30,223 bases of DNA from a virus. The DNA is taken from positions 1 through 30,223 of IMG/VR virus record IMGVR_UViG_3300025120_000325. The stretch is one strand, 5' to 3'. Position 1 is the first letter of the stretch. Each line of letters begins with the position of its first letter. Both the position numbers and the translations under genes were made by a program. Under the pieces are notes generated by a model. The model had not been told where the DNA came from and searched no databases. It worked only from the letters and a program-made list of their open reading frames with translations. This document shows, in pieces, positions 6,184 through 13,393 of this stretch.

Positions 6184-6836
6184 GTTATTTTGTTTTTTAT
6201 GTTATTATATAAGTGTAAGTTGTGTGCAAAATGATAATATGTGCCTACTTCAATAGATAACCTCTTAGCAACTAATTGTTGTAACATTGAGAATTGATAC
6301 TGGTCATTACAAAAACCATACCAGATGTCATTAGAACGCATCAGAACTGACATGTTCAATTTGTTATCTAATATTGTAAACTGTACTGCGTATGTACATG
6401 GTGTATCTTTTTGATATGATGACCATTCTTTAGCATCATATATACTTATCGCCGCGTGTCGTGTGTTATTATTCTGTCTAAGTTTAGCACATACATAATC
6501 TATTTGATTATTTCTTTGCCATTGATAACCATAATTAGAATTAACATTACGATTATTATCAGCCATTTTTTCCCATATCGGTGGTATCTTACCGTAGATC
6601 TCGCCTAGCTTGTCTATGCTACGGTCACCTGACTTATACCATTCCCATTCAGCTTTAGCATATTGTAAACTCCAGTTACGTTCTTTGTTTGTAATGCAAT
6701 TATCCATAGGGTTTTGTATTGTAAAACCTACATTAAACAAAGCTTTTGTATTATCAAAGTCTACGCCATAAACTAATATTCTATTAAGTTGATAAGCATA
6801 AGCTTCTTCTGCGTTTTTAAAAATTGTTTTAATCAT
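6180..6836 (-). CDS. Thymidylate synthase-fold enzyme, predicted dCMP hydroxymethylase
   Basis: A 218-aa protein from ATG 6836. The thymidylate synthase core is clear: phosphate-binding TRH (125-127), catalytic Cys147 in DTPC, MRSNDIWYG (Arg167, Ser168, Asp170), and HNLHLY (His208, Tyr210). Spacing from Cys147 to Tyr210 matches E. coli ThyA C146-R166-D169-N177-H207-Y209 without gaps. In that alignment the dUMP-selecting Asn177 is Asp178. This is the known difference that makes phage T4-type enzymes act on dCMP, giving 5-hydroxymethyl-dCMP. ThyA His147 is Thr148. The protein is shorter than ThyA (264 aa). It overlaps the PLP enzyme and MazG genes by 4 nt each. Alternatives are dUMP hydroxymethylase or plain thymidylate synthase. 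Confidence 0.8.
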   Translation of the reverse strand: MIKTIFKNAEEAYAYQLNRILVYGVDFDNTKALFNVGFTIQNPMDNCITNKERNWSLQYAKAEWEWYKSGDRSIDKLGEIYGKIPPIWEKMADNNRNVNSNYGYQWQRNNQIDYVCAKLRQNNNTRHAAISIYDAKEWSSYQKDTPCTYAVQFTILDNKLNMSVLMRSNDIWYGFCNDQYQFSMLQQLVAKRLSIEVGTYYHFAHNLHLYNNIKNKIT

Positions 6837-7726
6837 ATTTTTAAGTCTTTTAAATCATTCCAATCTCTATAAGAATTAATTTTAAGTTTATTGATAGTAG
6901 GCTTGTTAGCGTTACCAGCTACACTAAAAAACCAATCTCCTTTTTTTCCATATTTACACATATAGTGCCATCCTTTAGAATCATAACTTGATTCGCAATT
7001 AAATTTATCTGGTATTAAATCAGAAAGACTATTAAAAGGTTTGTGATAACTATAAAAATCAGCACGACCTAATTCTCCTTGCTGTATATTTCTAGCAACA
7101 GCAACTGCTTTAAATTTTGTATCAGGTAAAGCTATTTGCATAGATCTTTGTAAAACTCCTGTACTAATTACGCTCCACATTGTTTCAGGATGTTTATTAT
7201 GTTTAAAGAAATCATAAACAACTCTTACTCCTCCAGCAATAACATGTGGGTGATTTAATCCTAATGGAATAAAAAATGCACCTATGTTGTCAGCATATTC
7301 TTTTGCATACTTATTAGCGTTTGGCATAGCAGCTATTCTAACAAATTTAGCTTCTGCCCCTAACTCAATACAAATAGCTTGATGATCACTAACTTCTTTT
7401 GAAGCTGGCATTATTAATGTTAACTTCATATTATACTCTTTACATAACCAAGCTAAAGAAATACCTGCATAACCTCTTCTAGGTTGTACATATATTATGT
7501 GTTTAACATTTAACTCTTGCAATTGCTGCATTAAAAACTCTGCTGATCTGGCTTTGTATCCAACACTGCATGCTTCTGATTCATCAATTACGTTAAATCC
7601 ATTTACTTCTTTAACTACAAATGGTTTAAATGAAGATTTAAAATCACTTGTAACACTTAAATATTTTTCTAAAGTATATTTATTTAAGTCTTTATTTTCT
7701 ATGTAAGTTTGTTTATTTAGAAACAT
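6833..7726 (-). CDS. Fold-type II PLP-dependent enzyme (TrpB/threonine dehydratase-like), putative DNA base modification
   Basis: A 297-aa protein from ATG 7726. It reads like a fold-type II PLP enzyme. SVGYKARSAEFL puts Lys58 where the SFKxRGA Schiff-base lysine lies. QPRRGYAGISLAWLCKEY (81-98) replaces the SxGNHxQG phosphate loop. KLTLIMPASKE and HQAICIELGAEAKFV are the typical strands that follow, and GLNHPHVIAGG continues the pattern. No typical SxGGG or GxGxG phosphate cup is obvious, so the enzyme is divergent. It lies between the aGPT-like gene (14-nt overlap) and the thymidylate-synthase homologue (4-nt overlap). It may therefore act on an amino-acid substituent attached to the base, or make the donor; this is inference. 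It is not a complete biosynthetic operon gene, as no amino-acid pathway genes flank it. Confidence 0.7.
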   Translation of the reverse strand: MFLNKQTYIENKDLNKYTLEKYLSVTSDFKSSFKPFVVKEVNGFNVIDESEACSVGYKARSAEFLMQQLQELNVKHIIYVQPRRGYAGISLAWLCKEYNMKLTLIMPASKEVSDHQAICIELGAEAKFVRIAAMPNANKYAKEYADNIGAFFIPLGLNHPHVIAGGVRVVYDFFKHNKHPETMWSVISTGVLQRSMQIALPDTKFKAVAVARNIQQGELGRADFYSYHKPFNSLSDLIPDKFNCESSYDSKGWHYMCKYGKKGDWFFSVAGNANKPTINKLKINSYRDWNDLKDLKI

Positions 7727-8606
7727 TGTTATAATATTTTATTCCGTTATTATATTCTATATGATGTTTACTTTGGAAATTATCAATATATCTTATAAAA
7801 TCACAAGCAACATCTTCCATGTCATAAGGCTTAGAATAGTTTCCTGTTATTTGACAAAGATAGCGTAAAGCTTCGTTTTTTTTCATATTAGGTAATATCA
7901 TCTTTAAGCATTTAGACGCGTTAGAACCTACGTATACATCACTGTCTTGGTCTACAAGATCAGGGTAATACTCAGCTAAATCCATAGCAAAAGCAGTTAA
8001 AACAAAAGTTTGTCTTTTAAAACCTCTTGATCTTAACCAATGATTTCCTAAATCAACTACATCAGTTATAGAATAACCACCTTGTTGCACTTCATTTATT
8101 ATATCGTCAACTAAATTTACAGAGTCTTCTACTATAAAATTTCTTAAGCCTTTTTTTATCATAGGTAATAAATAACCTTTTACATCGCAAAAACCTTTAT
8201 CAGGTATATTATTTACCCAATCAACAATATCGTATCTTTTTAATAATAATTCTTGTACTATCCAAAAATTCCCAAAACCATGACTGCCGTAAGGTAGAAT
8301 GTTTTTTGGCTTATAATTAATACCTGATCCGCATAATCTAAATAAATAAGATAAGTAAATAAAGTTATCTTTTTCTATTTTATGTTCTTTAAAGTAATTT
8401 CCGTTGCCTTTAGGATCTAATTCTTTTTTGTCTATTGCTTCTAACAAACTACTAAAAGCAGCATATTTTCTATTTACTACATCGTAGATAGGAACATGCC
8501 ATATTAAATCGTCATTAATATCTTCTTTACACCAATCGTATCCTTGATATAATCTTTCTTGATTTAACTTTGCTTTACTATAATAACGTTGGAACTCTTG
8601 TATCAT
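7713..8606 (-). CDS. Putative aGPT-pyrophosphorylase / HMUDK-helical-domain-like DNA base modification protein
   Basis: A 297-aa, mainly alpha-helical protein from ATG 8606. Marked segments are YLFRLCGSGINYKPK (87-101) followed by SHGFGNFWIVQELL (108-121), a HWLRSRGFKRQTFVLTAFAMD helix pair (about 189-209), YYPDLVDQDSDVYVGSNASK (213-232) and a C-terminal PYDMEDVACDFIRYI. To my eye this matches the glycosylase-like alpha-glutamyl/putrescinyl-thymine pyrophosphorylase group, which swaps a pyrophosphorylated hydroxymethyl group on DNA for an amine. The match is from memory of the pattern, not a search. Its place beside a TS-type hydroxymethylase and a PLP enzyme supports it. No kinase that would make the pyrophosphorylated base is seen in the window. 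Confidence 0.5.
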   Translation of the reverse strand: MIQEFQRYYSKAKLNQERLYQGYDWCKEDINDDLIWHVPIYDVVNRKYAAFSSLLEAIDKKELDPKGNGNYFKEHKIEKDNFIYLSYLFRLCGSGINYKPKNILPYGSHGFGNFWIVQELLLKRYDIVDWVNNIPDKGFCDVKGYLLPMIKKGLRNFIVEDSVNLVDDIINEVQQGGYSITDVVDLGNHWLRSRGFKRQTFVLTAFAMDLAEYYPDLVDQDSDVYVGSNASKCLKMILPNMKKNEALRYLCQITGNYSKPYDMEDVACDFIRYIDNFQSKHHIEYNNGIKYYNNVSK

Positions 8607-9525
8607 TTATAAAAGTGTTTTTATGTAAATAATAATCTGGTCTAATGTGTACAGATTGTCTTGCTTCCATACAGTTAAAATGTAATGGGTAATCTAACCA
8701 CATCTTTTGTACTTTATATGGATGATTATGATCAATAGAATCTTTAATTAGTTTATTAAATAACTTAACTAAATTTTGTCTTTCTTCTTTACTACCATAA
8801 AATGGTTGTCCTTTATACATTCCTGAACCGGGTATTTTTCTTGATTCATCTTCAATAGGTAATAACTCTTGAATAGTTACATTAATACCTGGGCTTATTT
8901 CTGCAATAAAGTTTAACAATCTATTAACTAATAATAAAACCGCTTGCTCTGGGTTTGGTTGACGCATTAAATGAAATCTAATATCTATATTACCAAAATA
9001 CAAAGTTAAATCAGTGGTGTTTTCTTTATTAAAATATTTGTAAGGTTCTTTCAAAAAACCATGTAATGTTTTACCGTCTAGTCTATTTATTCCCCAGCCT
9101 GGTTTGTAAATAGATAACGAATGAGAATCTCCTAATATTAACTTATTATCGATAGTGCTTCCGCAAAATACCTGTTTACTTGGAATAGTTGTTATTTCTT
9201 TTCTTTTTAATAATGATCTAAAATCAATTGGCTCGTTAAATGTAAATAATAATCCTTTGTACTTATTTAACTCATGTAAATAATCTAAAGTTTTTTGTTG
9301 TACACCTCCAAAAAAATTCCATACATCTTTCTTGTAATTTATTCCGTTGTTAATAATAACAGTTGTAAATTCATGTATTCTTTCCGGTTCATTAATTAAT
9401 TCTATATTATAGTTTGATTTGCTACTAGCAATACTTTTTAGACAATAAGTCCAACCAGCGTTATGTGAATTCATTCTAGTTGGTACGTTACCAAGTAGAT
9501 TAATCATACAAGAGTTATATTTCAT
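8578..9525 (-). CDS. SGNH/GDSL-like hydrolase, putative member of the modification block
   Basis: A 315-aa protein from ATG 9525. The first 120 residues look like a separate Rossmann-type domain. LILGDSHSLSI (129-139) is a GDS(H) block with candidate Ser134. LTLYFGNIDIRFHL (173-186) resembles block III (Gly178-Asn179, Asp181). HIRPDYYLH near the end offers Asp297 and His293/His301 for the catalytic pair. The spacing is plausible for an SGNH esterase/acyltransferase, but the final DxxH is not exact. The gene overlaps the aGPT-like gene by 29 nt and heads the four-gene block. It might add or remove an acyl or sugar group on a modified base. A free-standing esterase is also possible. Confidence 0.6.
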   Translation of the reverse strand: MKYNSCMINLLGNVPTRMNSHNAGWTYCLKSIASSKSNYNIELINEPERIHEFTTVIINNGINYKKDVWNFFGGVQQKTLDYLHELNKYKGLLFTFNEPIDFRSLLKRKEITTIPSKQVFCGSTIDNKLILGDSHSLSIYKPGWGINRLDGKTLHGFLKEPYKYFNKENTTDLTLYFGNIDIRFHLMRQPNPEQAVLLLVNRLLNFIAEISPGINVTIQELLPIEDESRKIPGSGMYKGQPFYGSKEERQNLVKLFNKLIKDSIDHNHPYKVQKMWLDYPLHFNCMEARQSVHIRPDYYLHKNTFINDTRVPTLL

Positions 9526-9781
9526 TGTGTAAATTATTTAATGCTCCTAAATATGCAACAGCATCGAGCAGGTTATCTTCCTTGTGATTATAAGACTCTC
9601 TAGATAGCTTTAATGCAACCATGCACATATACATGTCTTCGGTAGTTATGTCTTTACCTGTTGCGCCTGATGCTATCATAGCAGCTCTTTTCATACCTTT
9701 AGAAAATGGCCCGTAAGTCCTTTCTTTTTCTTCTGATCTTAAATTAATAATTTCGTTTGCTTTGTTTAATATATTACTCAT
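9515..9781 (-). CDS. DUF6378-like phage protein
   Basis: An 88-aa protein from ATG 9781. It has the recurrent phage pattern RTYGPFSKGMKRAAMIASG, KDITTEDMYMCMVALKLSRE and DNLLDAVAYLGALNNL: an Arg-Thr-Tyr-Gly start, an ITxxD helix, an LKxxR helix and a final D(N)LxDxxxYLG helix. This matches my memory of DUF6378, a small all-alpha family common in phages next to nucleotide and replication genes; the function is unknown. The D...D/E helices resemble MazG-type metal helices, so a nucleotide-binding role is possible. The ATG overlaps the exonuclease stop (ATGA). Confidence 0.65.
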   Translation of the reverse strand: MSNILNKANEIINLRSEEKERTYGPFSKGMKRAAMIASGATGKDITTEDMYMCMVALKLSRESYNHKEDNLLDAVAYLGALNNLHNEI

Positions 9782-10461
9782 GTTCTTAGTTTTAAAAGAT
9801 TATAACATTGTATGTATTTTAATTTTGCTTTTGATTTATATATTGTTTTAAATAACTCATATGTCTTTTTTGTAAATTGATAATGTGTGTTACAATTCTT
9901 AAATAGTTTCTTTGCGTATGATTTACCATAACCTTTACAGTAGTTTACATTGTCTGCTGAATCTCCAACTATCATTTGTTCGTAGAAGTTATATAAAGCC
10001 TCGTAAGGACTTATATCTATTATATCTTGGTGTTTGTAGTGATAGTTATACATAAGGCAAGGTAGTTGTTTATAATCCTTGTCAAGCGATACTATTATTA
10101 CGTTGTTGTGTCCTAACTCGTCTGTAAGTTTTTTCCAGTAAGTTGCTACTAAATCATCTGTCTCTATGCCATAAGAACTTTTTGTACTATATATCTCTTG
10201 TATATGTTCGTGCATCTCAAACAGTAACTTAGGATATTCTTGTTTTTTTCTGTTAGCTTTATAGTTAGGATCTAATATTTTTCTAAAGTTACCTTTGCTA
10301 TTGTTAAAAGTTATTACTCTTTCTATTTGGTATGTTTCTTCAAGTCTATTTACAATTGACATAAATATCTCATCAAACTTTCCTATAGCTTCATCAAGTA
10401 TGTCATCAACACCACAGCAAGAAGAATAAACTAAACTGTCTGCATCAAATAAAACTACCAT
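9778..10461 (-). CDS. FEN/PIN-type 5'-3' exonuclease
   Basis: A 227-aa protein from ATG 10461. The metal-binding acidic residues of the T5/T7 flap-nuclease family are all present: DAD (6-8) in VLFDADSLVY, EADD-like ETDD (100-103), VSLDKDYKQLP (Asp127, Asp129) and IVGDSADNVNYCKGYG (Asp167, Asp170), which starts the helix-hairpin-helix DNA-binding region. FNNSKGNFRK and YKANRKK match the basic substrate arch. The enzyme would remove RNA primers and flaps during phage replication or take part in recombination. No DNA polymerase domain is attached. Overlaps: 7 nt with the 73-aa gene and 4 nt with the DUF6378-like gene. Confidence 0.88.
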   Translation of the reverse strand: MVVLFDADSLVYSSCCGVDDILDEAIGKFDEIFMSIVNRLEETYQIERVITFNNSKGNFRKILDPNYKANRKKQEYPKLLFEMHEHIQEIYSTKSSYGIETDDLVATYWKKLTDELGHNNVIIVSLDKDYKQLPCLMYNYHYKHQDIIDISPYEALYNFYEQMIVGDSADNVNYCKGYGKSYAKKLFKNCNTHYQFTKKTYELFKTIYKSKAKLKYIQCYNLLKLRT

Positions 10462-10676
10462 TGTTCTTCGATTATTTCTATTGCTTTATTTTCTAACTCA
10501 TCAATAACTTCTTGTTCTAGTATATCTATAATGTCTTGTCTTCCACATAGCACTTTAAAACAATTGAAATCACTACTAAAATCTGGATACATATAACTTC
10601 CATCTTGTCCTTTTTGATATTCTCCTACAACAACTAAAGCTATGTTATCATATTCTAATGTTATTTCTTTTTTCAT
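10455..10676 (-). CDS. Small acidic protein, first gene after promoter at 10693
   Basis: A 73-aa protein from ATG 10676, starting MKKEITLEYDNIALVVVGEY. It has beta strands first, then the helix IIDILEQEVIDELENKAIEI. It is strongly acidic at the C-terminus. I recognise no family. The start codon follows the A-rich leader CAAAACAAAACAAAATG, 16 nt after the -7 box at 10693-10700, so it begins the operon that includes the exonuclease and modification genes. Confidence 0.65.
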   Translation of the reverse strand: MKKEITLEYDNIALVVVGEYQKGQDGSYMYPDFSSDFNCFKVLCGRQDIIDILEQEVIDELENKAIEIIEEQW

Positions 10677-10692
10677 TTTGTTTTGTTTTGTG

Positions 10693-10716
10693 CAAATATA
10701 AACAATTTTGTTAATA
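10693..10716 (-). promoter_or_regulatory. Promoter of the exonuclease/modification operon with overlapping palindrome
   Basis: On the minus strand TATATTTG (10700-10693) is a perfect TAnnTTTG -7 box, followed by CAC and a very short A-rich leader to ATG 10676. No good TTG is seen at the expected -33 distance. Instead the inverted repeat AACAAAATTGTT lies just upstream of the -7 box (about 10702-10713), a possible operator or activator site. Confidence 0.55.
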
Positions 10717-10720
10717 TATA

Positions 10721-10873
10721 CTAGTCTTCTTTAAAATCTTTTGTGGCTTTAGTTAAAAAATTATCTATAACATCTATTCTCTTTGATAACTTTTCTATTG
10801 CTACATATAAAGTAGCTGCTGTAGATTCTAGTATTTTGAATCTTTCTTTAGTTGTGTATTGTTTTTTTTTCAT
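10721..10873 (-). CDS. Small helical protein of unknown function
   Basis: A 50-aa frame from ATG 10873 to TAG: MKKKQYTTKERFKILESTAA, then a heptad-like helix (VAIEKLSKRIDVIDNFLTKA) and an acidic end. It is probably one long amphipathic helix or coiled coil. The ATG overlaps the metallophosphoesterase stop (ATGA), and it closes that operon before the promoter at 10693. No family recognised. Confidence 0.55.
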   Translation of the reverse strand: MKKKQYTTKERFKILESTAATLYVAIEKLSKRIDVIDNFLTKATKDFKED

Positions 10874-11580
10874 AATTCCATTAGTTCATTGATTACTGTA
10901 TGTCCTCCTAAAACTACTGCGCAAGCAATAGCTGGTTTCTTTCCTCTTTTAGCGTATGCCATCGCGTAAGCAGTTGCATCTATACCACAGCCTACTTGTG
11001 CACCAAAGACTTTAAAGTTCTGACCTACGTACCACTCTGTGTAACATTGTGTGTGTAAATGCCCTTGTATAGTGCTTTGCATATCTGCTCTGCATTTCAT
11101 TCTAGCAGTTCCAGCTTCTCCGTGTATATACTGCACTCCATTAATTACAACTCTATCAACAAATTTCCATTGAGGAACTTCTAACACATCTTTGTAAGCT
11201 TTTATCCATTTTTTTGGCACAGCACTTGTTTGTGCTTTACGCATTATTAGTCTATCGTGATTTCCTATTGTTACGTTAGCTTTAGGAAATGCTTGATACC
11301 AATTAGCTATTTTACTTATTGCTAGTTCTAATTCTTGACCTCCTCCAAGACCATCTGCATCTGATTCGTGATATGAAGAATAATGATTGTCAATCACATC
11401 TCCTATAAATACAACTCTATTACAATTGTACTTTGCATAAGTTTCTTGGCAATGTTCTAAATAACCATCTAAACAAAATGGCTCGTGTAAATCTCCTATA
11501 ACAAGTACTCTAGTTTCTTTCTTTGTTATGTTCTCGTAAGCTGCTTTTTTGTTTCCGTTAATTCGTGGTCTAATTTCCAT
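10870..11580 (-). CDS. Calcineurin-like metallophosphoesterase
   Basis: A 236-aa protein from ATG 11580. The full metal-site signature is visible: IGDLHEPF (Asp30, His32), FIGDVIDNH (Asp61), IGNHDR (Asn107, His108), IHGEAG (His153) and QGHLHTQ (His174, His176). The family hydrolyses phosphodiesters or phosphomonoesters using two metal ions. The substrate cannot be told: phage members act on DNA ends, cyclic nucleotides or RNA termini. A Gly-rich insert DGLGGGQELE follows the second block. It is transcribed with the sigma-like factor, RecA-like ATPase and SSB, so a DNA-metabolism role is the simplest guess. Confidence 0.85.
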   Translation of the reverse strand: MEIRPRINGNKKAAYENITKKETRVLVIGDLHEPFCLDGYLEHCQETYAKYNCNRVVFIGDVIDNHYSSYHESDADGLGGGQELELAISKIANWYQAFPKANVTIGNHDRLIMRKAQTSAVPKKWIKAYKDVLEVPQWKFVDRVVINGVQYIHGEAGTARMKCRADMQSTIQGHLHTQCYTEWYVGQNFKVFGAQVGCGIDATAYAMAYAKRGKKPAIACAVVLGGHTVINELMEL

Positions 11581-11980
11581 AAGTTTTATATAAAGAGTTT
11601 AATTCATTAGTTATAGTTCTTATACAACTCCCACAAGATGTCATTACTTTTTTATCATTAAATACTCTGTTGTATATTTTTAGTAATTGTTTTTGTTCTG
11701 ATGGGTTTACTCTTGTTCTGTTTTGTGCAAACCATTCCCGTAAATAAACATATTCGCCTTCAAGTAAACACTTTGGTCTTTTATATCTAAAAGCTTTGTT
11801 AAGAGCTATTTGTCTTTCATCACATCCACAATCTTCTCCAGCTATAAACTTTACAGCTTTAGCTATTCCAGTAGCTTTAGTAATCTTAGCAATAGTGTCT
11901 CCTAATCCTTTAGATTGTTTGTCGTAATTTGCTTTCCATTCTTTGTACTCTTTAGTACGTTTATCTTTTGGTGGTTTCAT
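11570..11980 (-). CDS. Conserved phage protein with Cys pairs, unknown function
   Basis: A 136-aa protein from ATG 11980. A very basic start (KDKRTKEYKEWKANYDKQ) is followed by GLGDTIAKITKATGIAKAV, then EDCGCDERQIALN (Cys51, Cys53) and a C-terminal SCGSCIRTI. The four Cys could bind a metal. I recall the GLGDTI(A/E)KITKATGI...CGCDxR(Q)xxLN pattern from other Bacteroidota phages, always unnamed. It overlaps the sigma-like gene by 4 nt and the phosphoesterase by 11 nt. Confidence 0.6.
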   Translation of the reverse strand: MKPPKDKRTKEYKEWKANYDKQSKGLGDTIAKITKATGIAKAVKFIAGEDCGCDERQIALNKAFRYKRPKCLLEGEYVYLREWFAQNRTRVNPSEQKQLLKIYNRVFNDKKVMTSCGSCIRTITNELNSLYKTYGN

Positions 11981-12549
11981 AATAAATTGTAGTCTTCGTT
12001 TTTAAAATCTTCATAATCTTCACTAAACTTTTCTCTCATTTTATCTTTGCCTTTTTTTAGTGTGTGAAATATATTAACAGAACTTATTGAAGTATCTTTT
12101 GCCATACCTCTTATGCTCAATTCTGTGTCTCTATATAATTTGTAAATACTTTTATCATACCAATGCCAATTATCTAATTCTTTATCCATTTTTTTACATA
12201 GTTTCCAGAACGCTTCTTCTTTATCTAAATTGTCATTAACTGTAAATTTATGTATATCTTTTTCTGGTATTTCTATAAAATCTTTATCTTTAAAAAATTC
12301 TTCTATTTGTATTTTATTTATTTTATTTTTTGAAATTATATAACTTAAAAAAACAGAACGTATTACAAAATACATATATCCTTTAGAGATAATTCCATTT
12401 TTAAATAATTTTTCTTCATTTGAATACATGTGTAATTTTATATAAGATTCTTGTACTATGTCTTCTGCATAATCTTTTGCTCCTAATGTTTTTGCTATTT
12501 GTATCCAATCATTATGATATTTTGCCACTTTATTTAACCAATCTGCCAT
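11977..12549 (-). CDS. Sigma-70-like RNA polymerase sigma factor
   Basis: A 190-aa protein from ATG 12549. DYAEDIVQESYIKLHMY (26-42) is the typical sigma region 2.1-2.2 core-binding helix (AEDIVQE). SKGYMYFVIRSVFLSYI follows as region 2.3-2.4. LSIRGMAKDTSISSVNIFHTLKKGKDKMRE (about 147-176) is a region 4-type helix-turn-helix. Length and layout fit small ECF-type sigma factors. It probably redirects host RNA polymerase to phage promoters. The near-identical promoter blocks at 3255-3270 and 14877-14892 are natural candidates. It overlaps the Cys-pair protein gene by 4 nt. Confidence 0.75.
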   Translation of the reverse strand: MADWLNKVAKYHNDWIQIAKTLGAKDYAEDIVQESYIKLHMYSNEEKLFKNGIISKGYMYFVIRSVFLSYIISKNKINKIQIEEFFKDKDFIEIPEKDIHKFTVNDNLDKEEAFWKLCKKMDKELDNWHWYDKSIYKLYRDTELSIRGMAKDTSISSVNIFHTLKKGKDKMREKFSEDYEDFKNEDYNLL

Positions 12550-12550
12550 A

Positions 12551-13393
12551 TTAAAAACTTACACCTTTTAAGGGATTATATAGATCACCAATTATTTCTG
12601 GTAAACCTACTTCGTTAACTTTAAAGCTAAATGTTTCAAACGCATAACCTCTGCTTCGTTTACATTTAACTGTTATCCAATCCTTGTTTATCGTGTTTGT
12701 TTCTAATTGTATTTGTGTTTCTGTCTTTTTTTCTAGTAAAGATCCAAGATGCCCGGTGGGTTTGTCGCTACCAAAATTACTATGTATTACTGTAATTATA
12801 TGGCAATTAAAACGCTGACTCCACTCCATTAACTTCTGTGCAACCTCATTACTCTGCTCTAACGAATTAACATCAGAAACTAAATCAGCTATGCCATCTA
12901 TAACAACTAAACCTACTTTACCTTCTTCTATTTTATCTTTTAAATAATATTCTATAAATTGAACTCTATGTTTAAAGCCAACTGTTCTTAAACCAAAAGT
13001 GTGATAGCAACCTAAATCTTGATCTTGGTTCATATCTACAACTCTTCTAAATACTCTTTGTGCGTGAAACTTACCTTGCTCTGTGTCAAAATGAATTAAA
13101 CATTTATTATCTCTATGTCCTCTTAATTGTCCGCCAAATTTGTTAGATCCACCTAAATAAACTGATGCTAATAAACTAATAAAAAAAGTTTTCATTGTTT
13201 TAGGCGGAGCTTGTACAAATGAGAAATTACCATAAGTTCCTATTGGAATTGGTAATGTCTTAGTTCCTTTTAAAGTTTGAATAGTTGTTTCTCCCATAGA
13301 TATTGCTACTGGTGGATATTCTACTATGTCATTAGTATTTATTACACACTCTTCTTCCAAGAGCTGCATAAACATTTTCTGTTCTTCGGTCAT
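12551..13393 (-). CDS. RecA/RepA-like AAA ATPase (replicative helicase or recombinase candidate)
   Basis: A 280-aa protein. ATG 13393 is chosen because the longer frame from TTG 13423 lies inside a terminator hairpin. NFSFVQAPPKTMKTFF (56-71) is a P-loop in which the usual second Gly is Met. LIHFDTEQ (99-106), GLVVIDGIADLV (161-172, Walker B Asp166) and TVIHSNFGSDKPTGHLGS (201-218) follow in RecA-fold order. This resembles RepA/DnaB-type hexameric ATPases. It stands between SSB and a sigma-like factor, and no other helicase is seen, so it may unwind or load at the origin. The altered P-loop should still bind ATP through Lys68-Thr69. Confidence 0.75.
   Translation of the reverse strand: MTEEQKMFMQLLEEECVINTNDIVEYPPVAISMGETTIQTLKGTKTLPIPIGTYGNFSFVQAPPKTMKTFFISLLASVYLGGSNKFGGQLRGHRDNKCLIHFDTEQGKFHAQRVFRRVVDMNQDQDLGCYHTFGLRTVGFKHRVQFIEYYLKDKIEEGKVGLVVIDGIADLVSDVNSLEQSNEVAQKLMEWSQRFNCHIITVIHSNFGSDKPTGHLGSLLEKKTETQIQLETNTINKDWITVKCKRSRGYAFETFSFKVNEVGLPEIIGDLYNPLKGVSF

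Noticed and set aside
6700-6715. DnaA-box-like TTATCCATA inside the TS homologue and similar TTATCCAT elsewhere
   Set aside because: Single, imperfect and inside coding sequence; no cluster that would mark an origin.
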